Positions 34,578 through 46,682 of a stretch of 64,000 nucleotides of DNA are shown piece by piece. Position 1 is the stretch's first letter. Every line of letters begins with the position of its first letter. A program made the translations under genes and the position numbers. The DNA lies in the NCBI RefSeq assembly GCF_003576645.1, contig NC_044922.1, positions 6,271,646-6,335,645 on the forward strand, written 5' to 3'. The notes under the pieces were generated by a model that was not told the DNA's origin, did not search any database, and was given only the letters and a program-made list of their open reading frames with translations. The DNA is from Ipomoea triloba (lineage: Eukaryota; Streptophyta; Magnoliopsida; Solanales; Convolvulaceae).

Positions 34578-34682
34578 GGCGCACTGTACTACTCTCTCAG
34601 GTGAGGAAATGGGAGAATGAATTGAAGAAAAAACCAGATAGGCCACTCATACAGCTTAATTGCTTTCAAGTCCTTTGATGTG

Positions 34683-34725
34683 TGATCTGATCTGATCTGA
34701 TCTGATCTGATCTGATCTATATATA
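34683..34725 (-). promoter_or_regulatory. Candidate TATA box of gene C next to (TGATC)n repeat
   Basis: TATATATA at 34718-34725 lies about 140 bases upstream of the ATG. Between it and the gene a pentanucleotide TGATC/GATCT run (about 34683-34717) has expanded to seven units; the B locus has two at most. Functional assignment rests on position and conservation. Confidence 0.35.
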
Positions 34726-36420
34726 CAACTAATAATGTTTTCTTCCAATTAATTAAAATTATGGTATTAAATATATCAATTAAGTTGCTCTAATAATTGT
34801 CTTTACTTATGGATAGTATATTAATTGTGATTCTTAATGAAAATGAAGGAAATAATAGTCAATTCATGAAGTTGGCTGAGAGATAACATACAAGACGACA
34901 AAACATGGTTGTTACTTGTTAAATATAATTAAGGAGCATTATTGGATTTACCTCTTCTAGAAGGGACACTCCCGACAATAGTTGACTGGAAAATTGGACA
35001 ATAGGATCAAATTTGATACAAATTACAAAGCCATGTACCTAATTAGAAAATTTTAATAGTCAAGAACCAAATATAATTCATGATGTATAATAATCAAGGT
35101 TCCGAAATAAAAATTTAAAAGAATTTCTAATATTAAGCGTCCATTTAGATACTTGGAAAACCAGTTTTTTTATTCAGTGTTTGGCACTCAAAAAATTTAA
35201 AATCAAAGGAAAATATTCATTATGGTCAACAGAAAAAAAAATGCATAATTTGACTGAAAATGTCTTCTTAATTTTTCAGTTGGAAAACATTTTCGGATTC
35301 TTTATTTTTCATCTCTCTTCCCTCTCTTCTTTTTCAAGATAGTTTCCGGATTATAATTATTATCATCACACCACAACATCACCACCACCGCCACCAATAT
35401 CACTACCACCACCAACATCACCATCGTTACTACCACACCACCGCCACCATCATCTCCACCAGCACCACAACACCACCATCACCACATATTATTATTATAA
35501 CAAATAATATGTTCGTTTTCAGGAAAATGAACCAAATAGGAAAAAATTATAATTTTGTAATTTTCAAGCGGAAAAAAGAATAATTTTTTGAAATTCAATC
35601 AAACACAAAAAAATAAATACTTTCTGAAAAAATGAATCATTTTTTAGAAAACATTTTCCAAATTTCTAAATTGACCCAGTGCATGCAAACCTTCACACGG
35701 TGATGGTTAAACTTTTCCCTAAGTGTGAACCATCACATATTCACATGGTGATACTGATGGCGAAGATAATATTATTTGACCGATTCATTGATAATATTTT
35801 TTCCTATCACAATCAATTTCAGTAATATTGTAAGTGATAACTCCTCAAGAATTTAATATAGCAAGTTGCCCAAATCTCCAGGGCTATTTTATTAGATGCA
35901 ATTTTTTTAAAAATAAATAAAAAAATATCACTCGACAATGAATGAATTCGAAGTTGATTAAAGTCATCAAACCAAGCCAAGTATCTTGTGCGGACTCTCC
36001 TTGAGGAAAGTTCCCAGGATCAAACCCCGGTGATGTGATATTGATTCTTTGGGCGTCATACCTTGCACACATGCAATTGCAGCTTGTAATTTTCGCAGGG
36101 TTTGGGTATGGATTATAGGTGCCGCTAGTCTTCAAGGAGGTGATCGCTAGTCTTCAAGGAGGTGATTTCTATGATTTCTATCCACCGGCTTCAAATAATC
36201 AGTGTACTAGTCCAAGCACATGCCTTCCATCGCTTCGCTTTCCGTTACGCGTCGACAACGACGGGGTCAACGACAAACACGTCGATTTCCCAATGAAATC
36301 AATTATGCCAATAATAATAGAAAATGTAATTATTGTAGGGCAAGAACTCATACTTCCCATATCCCATATAGAAGAGCTACTACTCTGCCATCTAAGCACA
36401 AGGTGCTTGGCCTAGACTAT
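34726..36420. repeat. 5' flank of gene C and inter-unit spacer
   Basis: This region matches 18340-20700 upstream of B. It holds the shorter MITE copy with a (CAC)n core (about 35140-35690, core 35365-35488), and a SINE-like stretch on the minus strand around 35950-36030. No coding sequence is supported. Confidence 0.5.
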
Positions 36421-36963
36421 ATATTTATTTACTGTATTATACCCGTATTGTCTTTGTATAATGTATTGTGCTCTTTTTGGGAATAAATTTTATAAAAGAT
36501 AAAAATGCATTCCCGAGATGCATGTTGAAAAAAGTAAACATGCATCCCACAATATTGTTTTTTCGATGTTTGTATCCCAATAAAAATTGTCATATTTTTG
36601 TATCCCACAAAAAATTCAGTCCTGAATGGTGAAATCACCCTAGAATTAAGTGATATTGCGATCTGAATCTTGATTTTGATTTGATTCTTGGCATGATTGA
36701 GGATATTTATCTCTAATATTGGCCTTTCTTCGATGAAGAAGGTGATCGGTTTGCCGATCGTTGATTTGATAGTAAATAGAAATTGGAATTAAAATAAATA
36801 AATAGAATATATAAATTTATGCACAATGACTAATCCCCTCGCTAGGTTAGTCGCCTTATCTTGTTGGCCGCATTCTCCGATGAAGAAGGCCACCATTCGC
36901 CGGTAGTTGATTTGATAGTAAATAAGAATTTGAATTAAAATTAAATAAATAAAATATATAAAA
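36421..36963. repeat. 3' flank of NLR unit D
   Basis: It holds the repeat with GCATTCCC and GATGCATGTTG (36490-36640) and the TTGATTTGATAGTAAATA spacer, as after genes C and E. No gene is seen. Confidence 0.5.
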
Positions 36964-38005
36964 GAATTAATTACACTTTTGGTCCTATGACTATAGAGGT
37001 CTTGTTAATTTCAGTATTTAATTTGACTTTAAAAATTAACAATTTAGTCCCGTAACTATGCAATTTTTAACACATTTGGTCATCCCGGCCAAATTACCGG
37101 CCAAATGTCGCTGGAATCTTTTAATTGGGTTTAAATTATTTAATGAAGGGGGCAATATTGTCATTTCAAATTCAAATTAAAAGAGTAAAGTGAACTCTAG
37201 CCATCATTCCAGAATTGCTTCCTTTCCAACTCCAAAGCAATGAACATCTGCAATGCCGCAGGTTGCCAAGACGAAGATTTGCAGCTCAGACAACTTTAGT
37301 TTTCCCACTCGGTTTCTATGTTGCACGCGTCGCTTTCCCTTCAAGATATGCGTGTGCTGGCCATCAAAGCTAGCGCCGCCCTTAATGATTACCACTCTCC
37401 GGCGCCCGGAGCGGTTCTCCGGCGATGTTCTTTTGATGAGAGAGTTCCCGGTGGCTGTGGTAACATTAACAGAATGGACTTTTACTGTAACAAAAGAGTT
37501 GAGCTTTAATATTGATAAATTATAGCTGAATTAATTTCAACATGGGTGTGTTGTCGGAGGAATCAAATGGAGGATGGCTAGAGTTTGCAGTCGCCTCTGC
37601 TACAACTTGGTCATTCTTCATTAATCACATAAAATGGCCAGGAAAATCAAAATAACAACACTAGTGTTGGGCATTATGGTGCTAGCCGCAGTTTTATTTT
37701 GGCTACCTCCATAGCTTGTCCTCGGACGACCACCGTACTCATGGCGGCATAATTTCAGTTTTGGGGAAGAAGAAGAACAGTAAGGAAGAAGGAGAAGAAA
37801 TGACGTGAAATGACCGTTTTGCCATTATGATTAAATAATTAAAAATGATTCATATTTATCCAGCGACATTTGGCGGGTGATGTGGTCGGAAGGACCTAAT
37901 GTATTAAAAATTGCATAGTTACGGGACTAAATTGTTAGTTTTTAAAATCAAGTACTGAAATTAACAAGACCTTTATAATCATAGGACCAAAAGTGTAATT
38001 AATTC
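36964..38005. mobile_element. Pack-MULE candidate with ~115-bp TIRs
   Basis: The left end GAATTAATTACACTTTTGG is inverted at the right end (CCAAAAGTGTAATTAATTC) and the arms pair over about 115 bases. The target duplication TATATAAAA is exact (36955-36963 and 38006-38014), and the paralogous sites at about 27430 and 56265 are empty. Unlike the other MITEs, the core (about 37190-37760) is GC-rich and gene-like, with CTCCGGCGCCCGGAG and a 37-codon frame at 37542-37655 (GGWLEFAVASATTWSFF). No transposase is present. The captured sequence is not recognised. Confidence 0.75.
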
Positions 38006-38360
38006 TATATAAAAATATACACAATGACTAATCTCCTCGCTGAATTGTATGATAGGATTAATAGCAAAAGTAGACAAACAAACATGGTAATGAATAATAT
38101 CAAATCCAATAGTAGGTTACAAAAGTCTCAATCAAACGATGTTGGTAGCCACAACTCCACAAGCCCAAATGAAAACAATAAATGAGCAAAGTCACCACCC
38201 AGATAAAGTTCCACATATGAACCCGGCCGGCCAATAACCATATAGATACATGCCAACCTTTATTTTGAAAAAATAAAAATAAAAAACAATTATACAACAA
38301 AGTAGCGAGTAATAAGATGCTCTGGAGAAGCCATATATCTGAAGATGTTATTTGATACTC

Positions 38361-38458
38361 CTGCACCCATTTTTTTTTTAAAAAAAAAATTAATAATAAT
38401 ATAATTTTATGAGGAACAGAATATTATATTAAACGTAACAGTACAAAAACTGACTGAC
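38361..38458 (-). other. 3'-UTR intron of gene D
   Basis: On the minus strand, AAAAG|GTCAGT lies 47 bases after the stop codon, and GGGTGCAG|GAGTATCAAATAAC is the acceptor. The same structure follows A, B and B'. Confidence 0.6.
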
Positions 38459-38505
38459 CTTTTGATTTGTTGAAACAACAGCCGTCGCAATAGATGGAGT
38501 TGAAG

Positions 38506-40716
38506 TCAATGATGAGGAGGCAAAATAGAGAGCACAAAGTTATCCAACTTAGGTTTCTGGTCTCGTATATTCCTTGCAGAATTAGCAGCCTCTTTGTTGG
38601 TAAAAAACAAGTCAATAATCTTGAGGCTCTTCACATCCTTAAAGGAAAGTGGGACTTCTTTAAGTTGTTCACATTGCAATATGTGAAGCCGTTTCAATGC
38701 CGGGAAGCTACTATGCTCACAAGTCCAGTACACCAAATCCGTTCTCCCAATGCGCAAGAATTGGAGGCTCCTGAAAACAACATTAACATTCAGTTCCCAA
38801 GACTCTCCCTTGGCTGAAAATTCCTCCAACTTGAGGACCTCCAACTTGTCCAAGGATCCCAATGCACAAATGTCTTTCCAATCAAAGGACGTCTTGGATA
38901 ATGTCAGCTTTCTTAAGTTGGGTGGGAATTTGTCAGCTTGTGGAATGCTCCGCAATGTGGTCGCAGCAGCTTCATCATTGAAAGCTGCTTCATGCATGAG
39001 TTTCAGATTTTTGAGTTTCTCCAGCTTTCGAATATTGTCAAACAAGCAAATTCCTCCTGATTCCTTGCTCTCTAGAAGCTCTGATACATTCCCACGGACG
39101 CCCAGTTTCTGAAGGTTTGGCGTCTTGTCAAAGATATCTTCGCTGCAGCTTTTGGGTGAAATGGTGGAAAGAGTTTGCAATTCTGGACATGAAAGGGAAG
39201 AGGAGTTGTCTGAAGGAGCTGGGGGGAGTTGCAAAGAAGCATTAGCTAAGATATGCCTTAGTTTTGGCATGTTCCATATCTCCGCCTTAACATCAACTGT
39301 ACTTTGGGATGTATTGAACACAAGAGTTTGCAAGTTCTGTAGATGAGTGAATAGTTTTGGAATGATATTGTTGTCAGTTGAGATAGCCAAGTATCGCAGA
39401 ATATATAAGCGATAAAGCTCTTTGGGCAATATTTCGAATGTGAGGGATTCAGCGTCAAACACTTTGAGAAATTGATAGGATTTCGGAATAGCTGCTAAGT
39501 GTTGTTTGGGAATCTTATGTTTGGTAGATGTTAGAAGAGAGCGGATATGCTTACCTGATAGCTTGTCCTTTGAACCTCCTATAATAAGCTCAATAAGAGA
39601 GGAATGAATGCACAAGCGACGATAATTATTCTCATCATTATTTCCTTTTATTCTACCGTCCCTATCTATCTCATGGAAGAGATTTTTCTTGAAAGCTTCA
39701 AATTTACAGAACTCGTGCAATGGGTCATGAAGACGACAAGTTTTGATTTCACCATCAGCTCTTCTTTTCACTACCATCAAGAGATTCCTATTGACAAATT
39801 CGTTCAAATATGCTTTACCAACGGCCTCCATGTCCGAGGGGGATGAAGAAGGAATAAATCCTTCTGCAATCCACAAGCAAATCAATTTCCAAGCAGAAAT
39901 TTCACATCCCATTGGAAATGCTGCAAGATATAGGAAACAATCTTTTGCGTAGAAAGGCAGCATATAGTAGCTCAACTTAACTACTCCATTGTACTTTTGG
40001 TATACCTCATCCATTACTAGACACATATTTTTAGCCACCTTTTCCCACTCTGCAGCTGTGCCTTCTCTATCAATCAGCACTCCAGCAGTCAGCACTACTA
40101 CTAGCCGTGACCCATCACATTTCATTGCAATTCTTCTCCCAATGGATTCAAGATCACCAGGACAAGTTCCCATGGGAAAAACTTTCTTTTGTAATAACTC
40201 CCAACTTTGCTCATCATTTAAAAAATGTAACCGGTGTGGAGTACTTTTAGAATCAATATGATTAGCCACATCAAAATCACGTGTTGTTACCAATATTCTA
40301 CTGCCTTTCTGGTTGTTAGGAAAAGCAGTTTTCAAATAATCTCAATCTTCTGTGTGCCATACATCATTCAAAACAATGAAATACTTCTCCTCCTTCAAAA
40401 AATCCCGGATTCTTTCTGCTAGTTGTTCCTCGTTCATATCCTTGTAACCGCTAGTTTCCTTGGTAAATTTACTTATAATGTCCATGAATATTTGTTTCCT
40501 ATTCATGATTTGATATACGTAAATCCAAAGACGAGTGAAAAACTCGTAATGAAATTCACGATCATTGAATATCATATTCATCAATGTGGTTTTGCCTATT
40601 CCAGGCATTCCAACAATTGCAATTACAGTCGTATCATCTAAGTTTTCAGTAAGACGATCCTTTATAATTTGAGCATCCTCATCAAAGCCTACCACTCCAT
40701 CCTCCACCACATGAGC
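38506..40716 (-). pseudogene. NLR gene D, NB-ARC plus LRR exon with one nonsense codon
   Basis: One reading frame runs through the exon, interrupted only by TGA at 40342-40344, where gene A has the Trp of TTDWDHL. The P-loop GMPGIGKTT is intact. Kinase-2 reads FIVLNDVW, with Asn for the first Asp, and the GLPLA motif is changed to GSRLVVV, so relaxed constraint is likely apart from the stop. MHD reads LHD. The NB-ARC part resembles gene A (VANHIDSKSTPH, SWELLQKKVF), while the last 300 residues are almost those of B', C and E, so the gene is a mosaic. If expressed with the CC exon at 44568-45005 it would give a CC plus partial NB protein of about 270 residues. Confidence 0.85.
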
Positions 40717-40859
40717 CTTTTTACAATTTCAGGAAAAATGAGGTCAGTAACTAAGTGTTATACTACAATCAAATTAACTCACCCACAAACCGGAAATTAT
40801 ATTTAATTAGTATATACCGTTATTATTACAATACTATTATTAAAGTCTCATAAATCTTA

Positions 40860-42121
40860 GGAGGCGTATTCAATCATGATTTTTGTAGATTTTTAAAAAC
40901 TTTTAAAATGATATATTTTAATAAATTTTTATTGAGTTTCAATAGAGTCGTTCAAAACTTTTTAAAACTTTGTAAGACTCTATAAAAGTCTGTATAAAAA
41001 ACTTGCATAAACTTTTATCAATTTTTTATTTTAAAAAATCTACAAAAGTCATTACAATTCTAAATTGAATACATCCTTACAAACTTTAATAAGCAATTCA
41101 TAACAATATTAAACACTAAAATTTATAGTTATAGAATTGTTCAAATAAAATATTTAAAAATATAATTACTTTTTCTTGAGAAATTAATATTTAAAAAAAT
41201 ATAATTACTAGTTGCATAAAATTAAAAAAAATTAATAATATATATAAAAATTACATTTGATATACTGCTAGGTATCAAGCAAAGAGCTATTATTTGCAAT
41301 AACAATATGGGACTGCTAACAACAACAATATGCTTCTCTTTGTAGCCTCAAATTGCTATTGCAAACAATAGTTCACTATTCATAATAGCATGTTGTTAAA
41401 AAAGAAAAAAGAAAAAAAATATATTACAAATAAACATATGAATATTATGAAACATATAGTAAAAGTTGACGGTGATAGATAAAAAAAATTTACTCTTCAT
41501 GTATTTAGGAGAAAAAGTTTAGAAGTTAGGAATAAAAAATTCATAGAAAAAAAAATCAAAATATACAAGCAACAACGAAATAAAAATAATATTATTTTGA
41601 AGTTTTAGAGGAAAATTGTAAAGTTAGGAGAGAGAAAAAATTGGTAGAGTTTAGGTATATAGAAAATATAGGATAATGAAGAAAAAATAATTTATTGAAT
41701 TTAAGTATAAGGTTTATAAAGTTTAAAATTTTAAATAAGGAGAAAAAAATAGAGTTTAGATAGAGAGAGAGAAAAAAAAAACCTTCAGTGTTGGTGGAAA
41801 GAAAATTTTGAAATCTTGAGGTTGGAGGTTGGATTTCAACTATTTATATTTAAGAAGGAAAAGTATATAAAAGTCTACAGAAGTTCTAAAATTAAAAAGT
41901 CCTTACAAATTCATAACTTTTTGAATACCACATGACTTTTAAAGATTCTTTAAAAGTTTTAATTGAATACTACATGACTTTTAAAAACTCTTTAAAAATC
42001 TTGATCGAATACCGCATGACTTTTAAATACTCTCTAAAAGTTTGAATTGAATACCTCCAAACTTTTAAAGTTCATAAAAGTCGTTAAAATTCTATGAAAG
42101 TCATGATTGAATACACTCCCC
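40860..42121. mobile_element. Harbinger-like TIR element, copy 2
   Basis: Ends are GGAGGCGTATTCAATCATGA and TCATGATTGAATACACTCCCC, with TTA on both sides (40857-40859 and 42122-42124). Length and interior agree with 1182-2413. It has no transposase and lies in the intron of D. Confidence 0.75.
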
Positions 42122-42179
42122 TTAAACTGTGTGGTAGCTAGGCAATCATTTCGGCCCTTGCTTTTTGCTGGAGTTTTAA

Positions 42180-43037
42180 GGGCGTATTCAATCATGATTT
42201 TCATAGATTTTAAAGATTTTTATAAACTTTAAAAGTTTAGAGGTATATAATTCAAACTTTTAAGGAGTTTTTAAAAGTCAGGCAGTATTAAATCAAGATT
42301 TTAAAGAATTTTTAAAAGTCGAGTGGTATTCGATTAAGACTTTTAAAGAGTCTTTAAAAGTCGTGTGGTATTCAAAAATTATGAATTTGTGTAGATATTT
42401 TAATTTTAGGACTTTTGTAGACTTTTTCTTCTCAAATATAAATAGTTGAAATTCAATCCTCAATCCCAAGATTTCATAATTTTCTTTCTACCCACCCTGA
42501 AGTATTTCTCTCTCTATTTAAACTTTATAAACCTTATACCTAATTTCAATAAATTATTTTTCACTTCATTATTACTTGTATATTTTGATTTTTTATTTTT
42601 TTCTATGAACTTTTTATCCCTAACTTCTAAACTTTCTACAAACTTTTCTCCCTAACTTCTAAACTTTCTCTAAGAACTTTTTCTCCCTAAATACATGAAA
42701 AAAGCAAATTTTTGATCTATCACCGTCAAATTTTACTATATGTTTCACAATAATCATATAAATACTTATATATTTTGATTTTTATGCTTTTTATGTTTAT
42801 ATTCGTAATATATATTTTTTTAACAACAAACTACTACGAATAGCGAACTACTGTTCGCAACAGCAATTTTGGGTTGCAAACAGTAGCACATTGTTGTTGT
42901 TCATAGTCCCAAATTGCTATTGCAAATAATAGCTCGTTGCTTTATGCTTAGCAGTATATCAACTATAATTTTTTTTATATATTATTAATATTATATTTTT
43001 ATTTTTTATTTTATGCAACTAGTAATTATATTTTTAA
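42180..43037. mobile_element. Harbinger-like TIR element, copy 3, cut by the gap
   Basis: It begins GGGCGTATTCAATCATGA after TAA and is in inverted orientation to copy 2, only about 60 bases away. The far end is lost in the run of N at 43038. The interior contains a tandem ACTTTCT...CTCCCTAACTTCTAAACT repeat near 42615-42690. Confidence 0.7.
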
Positions 43038-43050
43038 NNNNNNNNNNNNN
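43038..43050. other. Assembly gap (13 N)
   Basis: Thirteen unknown bases in the intron of D. Sequence on the two sides is not continuous: the left is element copy 3, the right resumes intron text like that of gene C at about 32640. Confidence 0.95.
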
Positions 43051-43986
43051 CCCCACTCAATCGATTATCTGGCTCTGTCCCTGAGTATGACCCATATTTA
43101 TATGCTATCATTGTAATATCAATCAATACGAATCGAACCCATGTTATTATATATTTATATATATATATATAAAACAAGCTAAGCATAATTTTTTACTATT
43201 GCTCAGTTGCTCTATACTATCAACTTGTTAGTGTATTTATTAATTTATTTAATATTAACATTAATAATCTTGAATAAAATAGCTAAAAAATATTTTTATA
43301 AATACAAGATCTTAATACCCAAAATGCTTGTGATTTTCTGAAATTATTAAGTAATTAATTAATTAATATTAATAAATAATATGTATCCTTCCAATAGCAT
43401 AAATAATTGTACTCCATATAATTAATTATTATTCTTTACTAGTTATTTTAGTCTCTAAAACAACAAGGAAGGAACAATTGAAGGACTAAAAACTTAACTT
43501 TTTTTGTTGTTAAAATAATAGTCAAACTAGTATAATTCACAATATTTAAGTTAAAACATTTGCGTATTAAATTTTTAATCTTAAAATAGTGAAACCTTCA
43601 TCCATTCTCAATAACAATAGAAATGTGAAATATAATATTCAAATACTCTGTAGTTTTCATGCAAATAAGAACATAAATACACAATTACAAAATATACTAT
43701 ACCCATACAACATATCTACAACAACAACAATAATAATAATAATAATATTTTATTATTATATTTAAAAAATTAGGGACAGATAGAGTGGGACGGTGATGGG
43801 TATTCTCGTCACCGTCCATGCCCTCGTTTCACGAATCTTTTTCTCATCCCATCATCCCATCCTTATTAAGACAGAGATAGGGAATCTCTCTTGAGGATAG
43901 AGAAAATTGACATCTCGAATTCTAATAACAAGCTAAGAACCTTAATTAGATTCTAACAATAAGAAGTCAAGAACATGGTAAGGAGG

Positions 43987-44496
43987 TAATTCCAGCAATG
44001 GTCCTCCGACTATGTTGATTTTTCAAAATTAGTCCCCGACTTTTAATTTGGACAATTTAAGTCTCTTGACTTTCAAATTCTTTCCAATGTTTGTCATTTG
44101 CAAATTTTGATTAAGTTGAGGACAAATGAAGGGGTAAACTTGTCCGTTCACATTTATAGTGTATTATTACTCGTATTTCTTTTGTCTTATACGCTATATA
44201 TATAAATATAATCTCAGTCGAAGAGACTTCGACTGAGATATATGGCTTCGATTGAGACTTCGGCTGAGATTATATTCATATATACAGCGTATAGGACATG
44301 AGAAATACGAGTAATAATACGCTAAACAGGTGAACGGGAAATTTTACCCCTTCACTTGACCTCAATTTAACCAAAATTTGATGAAAGGACCAACATTGGA
44401 AAGAATTTAAAAATCAAGGGACCTAAATTGTCCAAATTAAAAATTAGGACTAATTTTAAAAAATCAACATAGTCGGATGAGCCTTGCTGGAATTAA
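43987..44496. mobile_element. Full-length foldback element beside the D donor
   Basis: The whole segment of about 510 bases is a near-perfect inverted repeat. The outer ends are TAATTCCAGCAATGG and CTTGCTGGAATTA, and the centre is around TCAGTCGAAGAGACTTCGACTGA (44216-44238). It ends about 70 bases before the 5' splice site of D, so transcripts of D would carry it as a long hairpin. No ORF. Confidence 0.8.
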
Positions 44497-44567
44497 CTCT
44501 ATTCTAAAGCTTATACCATAGGGATGGGATGGGAATTGGGAGTAGTGGAAATAGTTGGACGACATAC

Positions 44568-45005
44568 CTGGAGAAGCGGCGGCGGTGGCGGCTGAGGATT
44601 ATTTAGCGAACCGCCTTGGAGGGAATGGGCAAGCTCATCTACACGTATTATTCTCTCCGCCCATTCCTTAATGCTCTCCATCTCATTGGCATAATAACGT
44701 AGTTTTTGCCACAATCTCACGAGGACCCCTCTGCCTCTGTGGTTCCTTTCCTCTACAAGGTATTCATCAATGGCATCTTCAGCATAAGTTGCAACTTTCT
44801 GCATCTTCTTCAACAATTCTTCGTGTATAGCGTTGTTATTACACTTCTCATCATATCTGTAGCCTGCCTTAGTGAGAGATGCCCTGAACGACCTGAGTTC
44901 GCTCAGTAGAACATCCACCTGATCCTTGATCCCAACAATCAGCGTCTCGTTATCTACCACAGTTTGTATTACCTTGCTTATGAGCAAGTCTACAACTGCG
45001 TCCAT
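44568..45005 (-). CDS. NLR gene D, CC exon
   Basis: The exon encodes 146 residues from MDAVVDLLISKVIQTVVDN to PPPPLLQ and ends CTCCAG before GTATGT. It is an Rx-type coiled coil with YAEDAIDEYLVEE. It is intact, while its NB-ARC exon (38506-40716) has a nonsense codon. The 3.85-kb intron holds two Harbinger-like elements, a gap and the foldback element. A second copy at 46245-46682 is identical base for base. Confidence 0.85.
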
Positions 45006-45076
45006 GGCGCACTACTCTCTCAGCTCAAGTCTTAATTGCCCAGTTTCTAGCTTGGCTTTCAACTCCTTTGATGTAT

Positions 45077-45090
45077 ATATTAATATATAC
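45077..45090 (-). promoter_or_regulatory. Candidate TATA region of gene D
   Basis: ATATATTAATATATACA lies about 75 bases upstream of the ATG in text otherwise conserved with the B and C promoters. Evidence is positional only. Confidence 0.3.
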
Positions 45091-46244
45091 AACTAACTAG
45101 TAATGTTTTAATTTCTTCCAATTAACTAAATTACTTGACCGCCAATTCAAGTCTATGCTATATATAAAAGCCTGCATGAGATTGTTGGACGCGGTTTCAT
45201 AATTTTCATCGGACTTATTGATTAATATATTGTTTAATTTAAATGTAACAACCATGTTTTGGCATCTTCATCAACTTCATTCATTGTTTATTTATTAATA
45301 TTCTTTTATTTATGTTTTGAAAATTGCATCCAATAAATTCAATTGTTATCCTGGTAGCCGAGTTCATATTGCATTATTAATCTTGATGCTAAAATTATGT
45401 ATCTTTAGTTAACACATTTTGTACATGCAGTTAATCGCTTCTGTACATGTAAACAAATAACTTGATAATTGCTGACACATAATATGATAGCTACATGTAC
45501 AAAAACTGTTAACTGCAGGTACAAAATGTGTCACTACAGATACAGAATCTAAAATTTATTTTTAGACCAGATTTACAATACAATGTAGACCCTAATCCAT
45601 GGTATAATCTGCCCATACAATTAGCCCTGAAGATTTGAGCAAGTTGCTATATTAAATTCGTGAAGAGCTTTCACTTGACAATATTAATAATGAAATTCAT
45701 TGTATGTGATTGGAAAAAATATTCTCAAAGACTCAATCGAATAATATTATCATCACGTCACTATCACCATGTGAAGGTTCACACTTAGGTAGTAAAGTTG
45801 AACCATCATCATGTGCAGGTTTTTGCCACTTAATATTAGAAATTATTTACCATTTCAAACAATTTTACTGTGACTTATATGGTTAAAATTTTACAATTAA
45901 AAAAAAGTGTACTAAACATTTTAATATTTAAGCCCCCCCNCTGAGATTATATTCATATATACAGCGTATAGGACATGAGAAATACGAGTAATAATACGCT
46001 AAACAGGTGAACGGGAAATTTTACCCCTTCACTTGACCTCAATTTAACCAAAATTTGATGAAAGGACCAACATTGGAAAGAATTTAAAAATCAAGGGACC
46101 TAAATTGTCCAAATTAAAAATTAGGACTAATTTTAAAAAATCAACATAGTCGGATGAGCCTTGCTGGAATTAACTCTATTCTAAAGCTTATACCATAGGG
46201 ATGGGATGGGAATTGGGAGTAGTGGAAATAGTTGGACGACATAC

Positions 46245-46682
46245 CTGGAGAAGCGGCGGCGGTGGCGGCTGAGGATTATTTAGCGAACCGCCTTGGAGGG
46301 AATGGGCAAGCTCATCTACACGTATTATTCTCTCCGCCCATTCCTTAATGCTCTCCATCTCATTGGCATAATAACGTAGTTTTTGCCACAATCTCACGAG
46401 GACCCCTCTGCCTCTGTGGTTCCTTTCCTCTACAAGGTATTCATCAATGGCATCTTCAGCATAAGTTGCAACTTTCTGCATCTTCTTCAACAATTCTTCG
46501 TGTATAGCGTTGTTATTACACTTCTCATCATATCTGTAGCCTGCCTTAGTGAGAGATGCCCTGAACGACCTGAGTTCGCTCAGTAGAACATCCACCTGAT
46601 CCTTGATCCCAACAATCAGCGTCTCGTTATCTACCACAGTTTGTATTACCTTGCTTATGAGCAAGTCTACAACTGCGTCCAT
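46245..46682 (-). other. Second copy of the D CC exon, probably an assembly duplicate
   Basis: Identical to 44568-45005, at a constant offset of 1677 bases and within a repeat that starts exactly after the N at 45940. No NB-ARC exon lies between the two copies. It should not be counted as a gene until read coverage shows two copies. Confidence 0.8.

Noticed and set aside
46188..46682. A sixth NLR gene represented by the second CC exon
   Set aside because: It is identical to 44511-45005 and lies in a repeat that begins exactly at an N, so it is most likely the same locus assembled twice.
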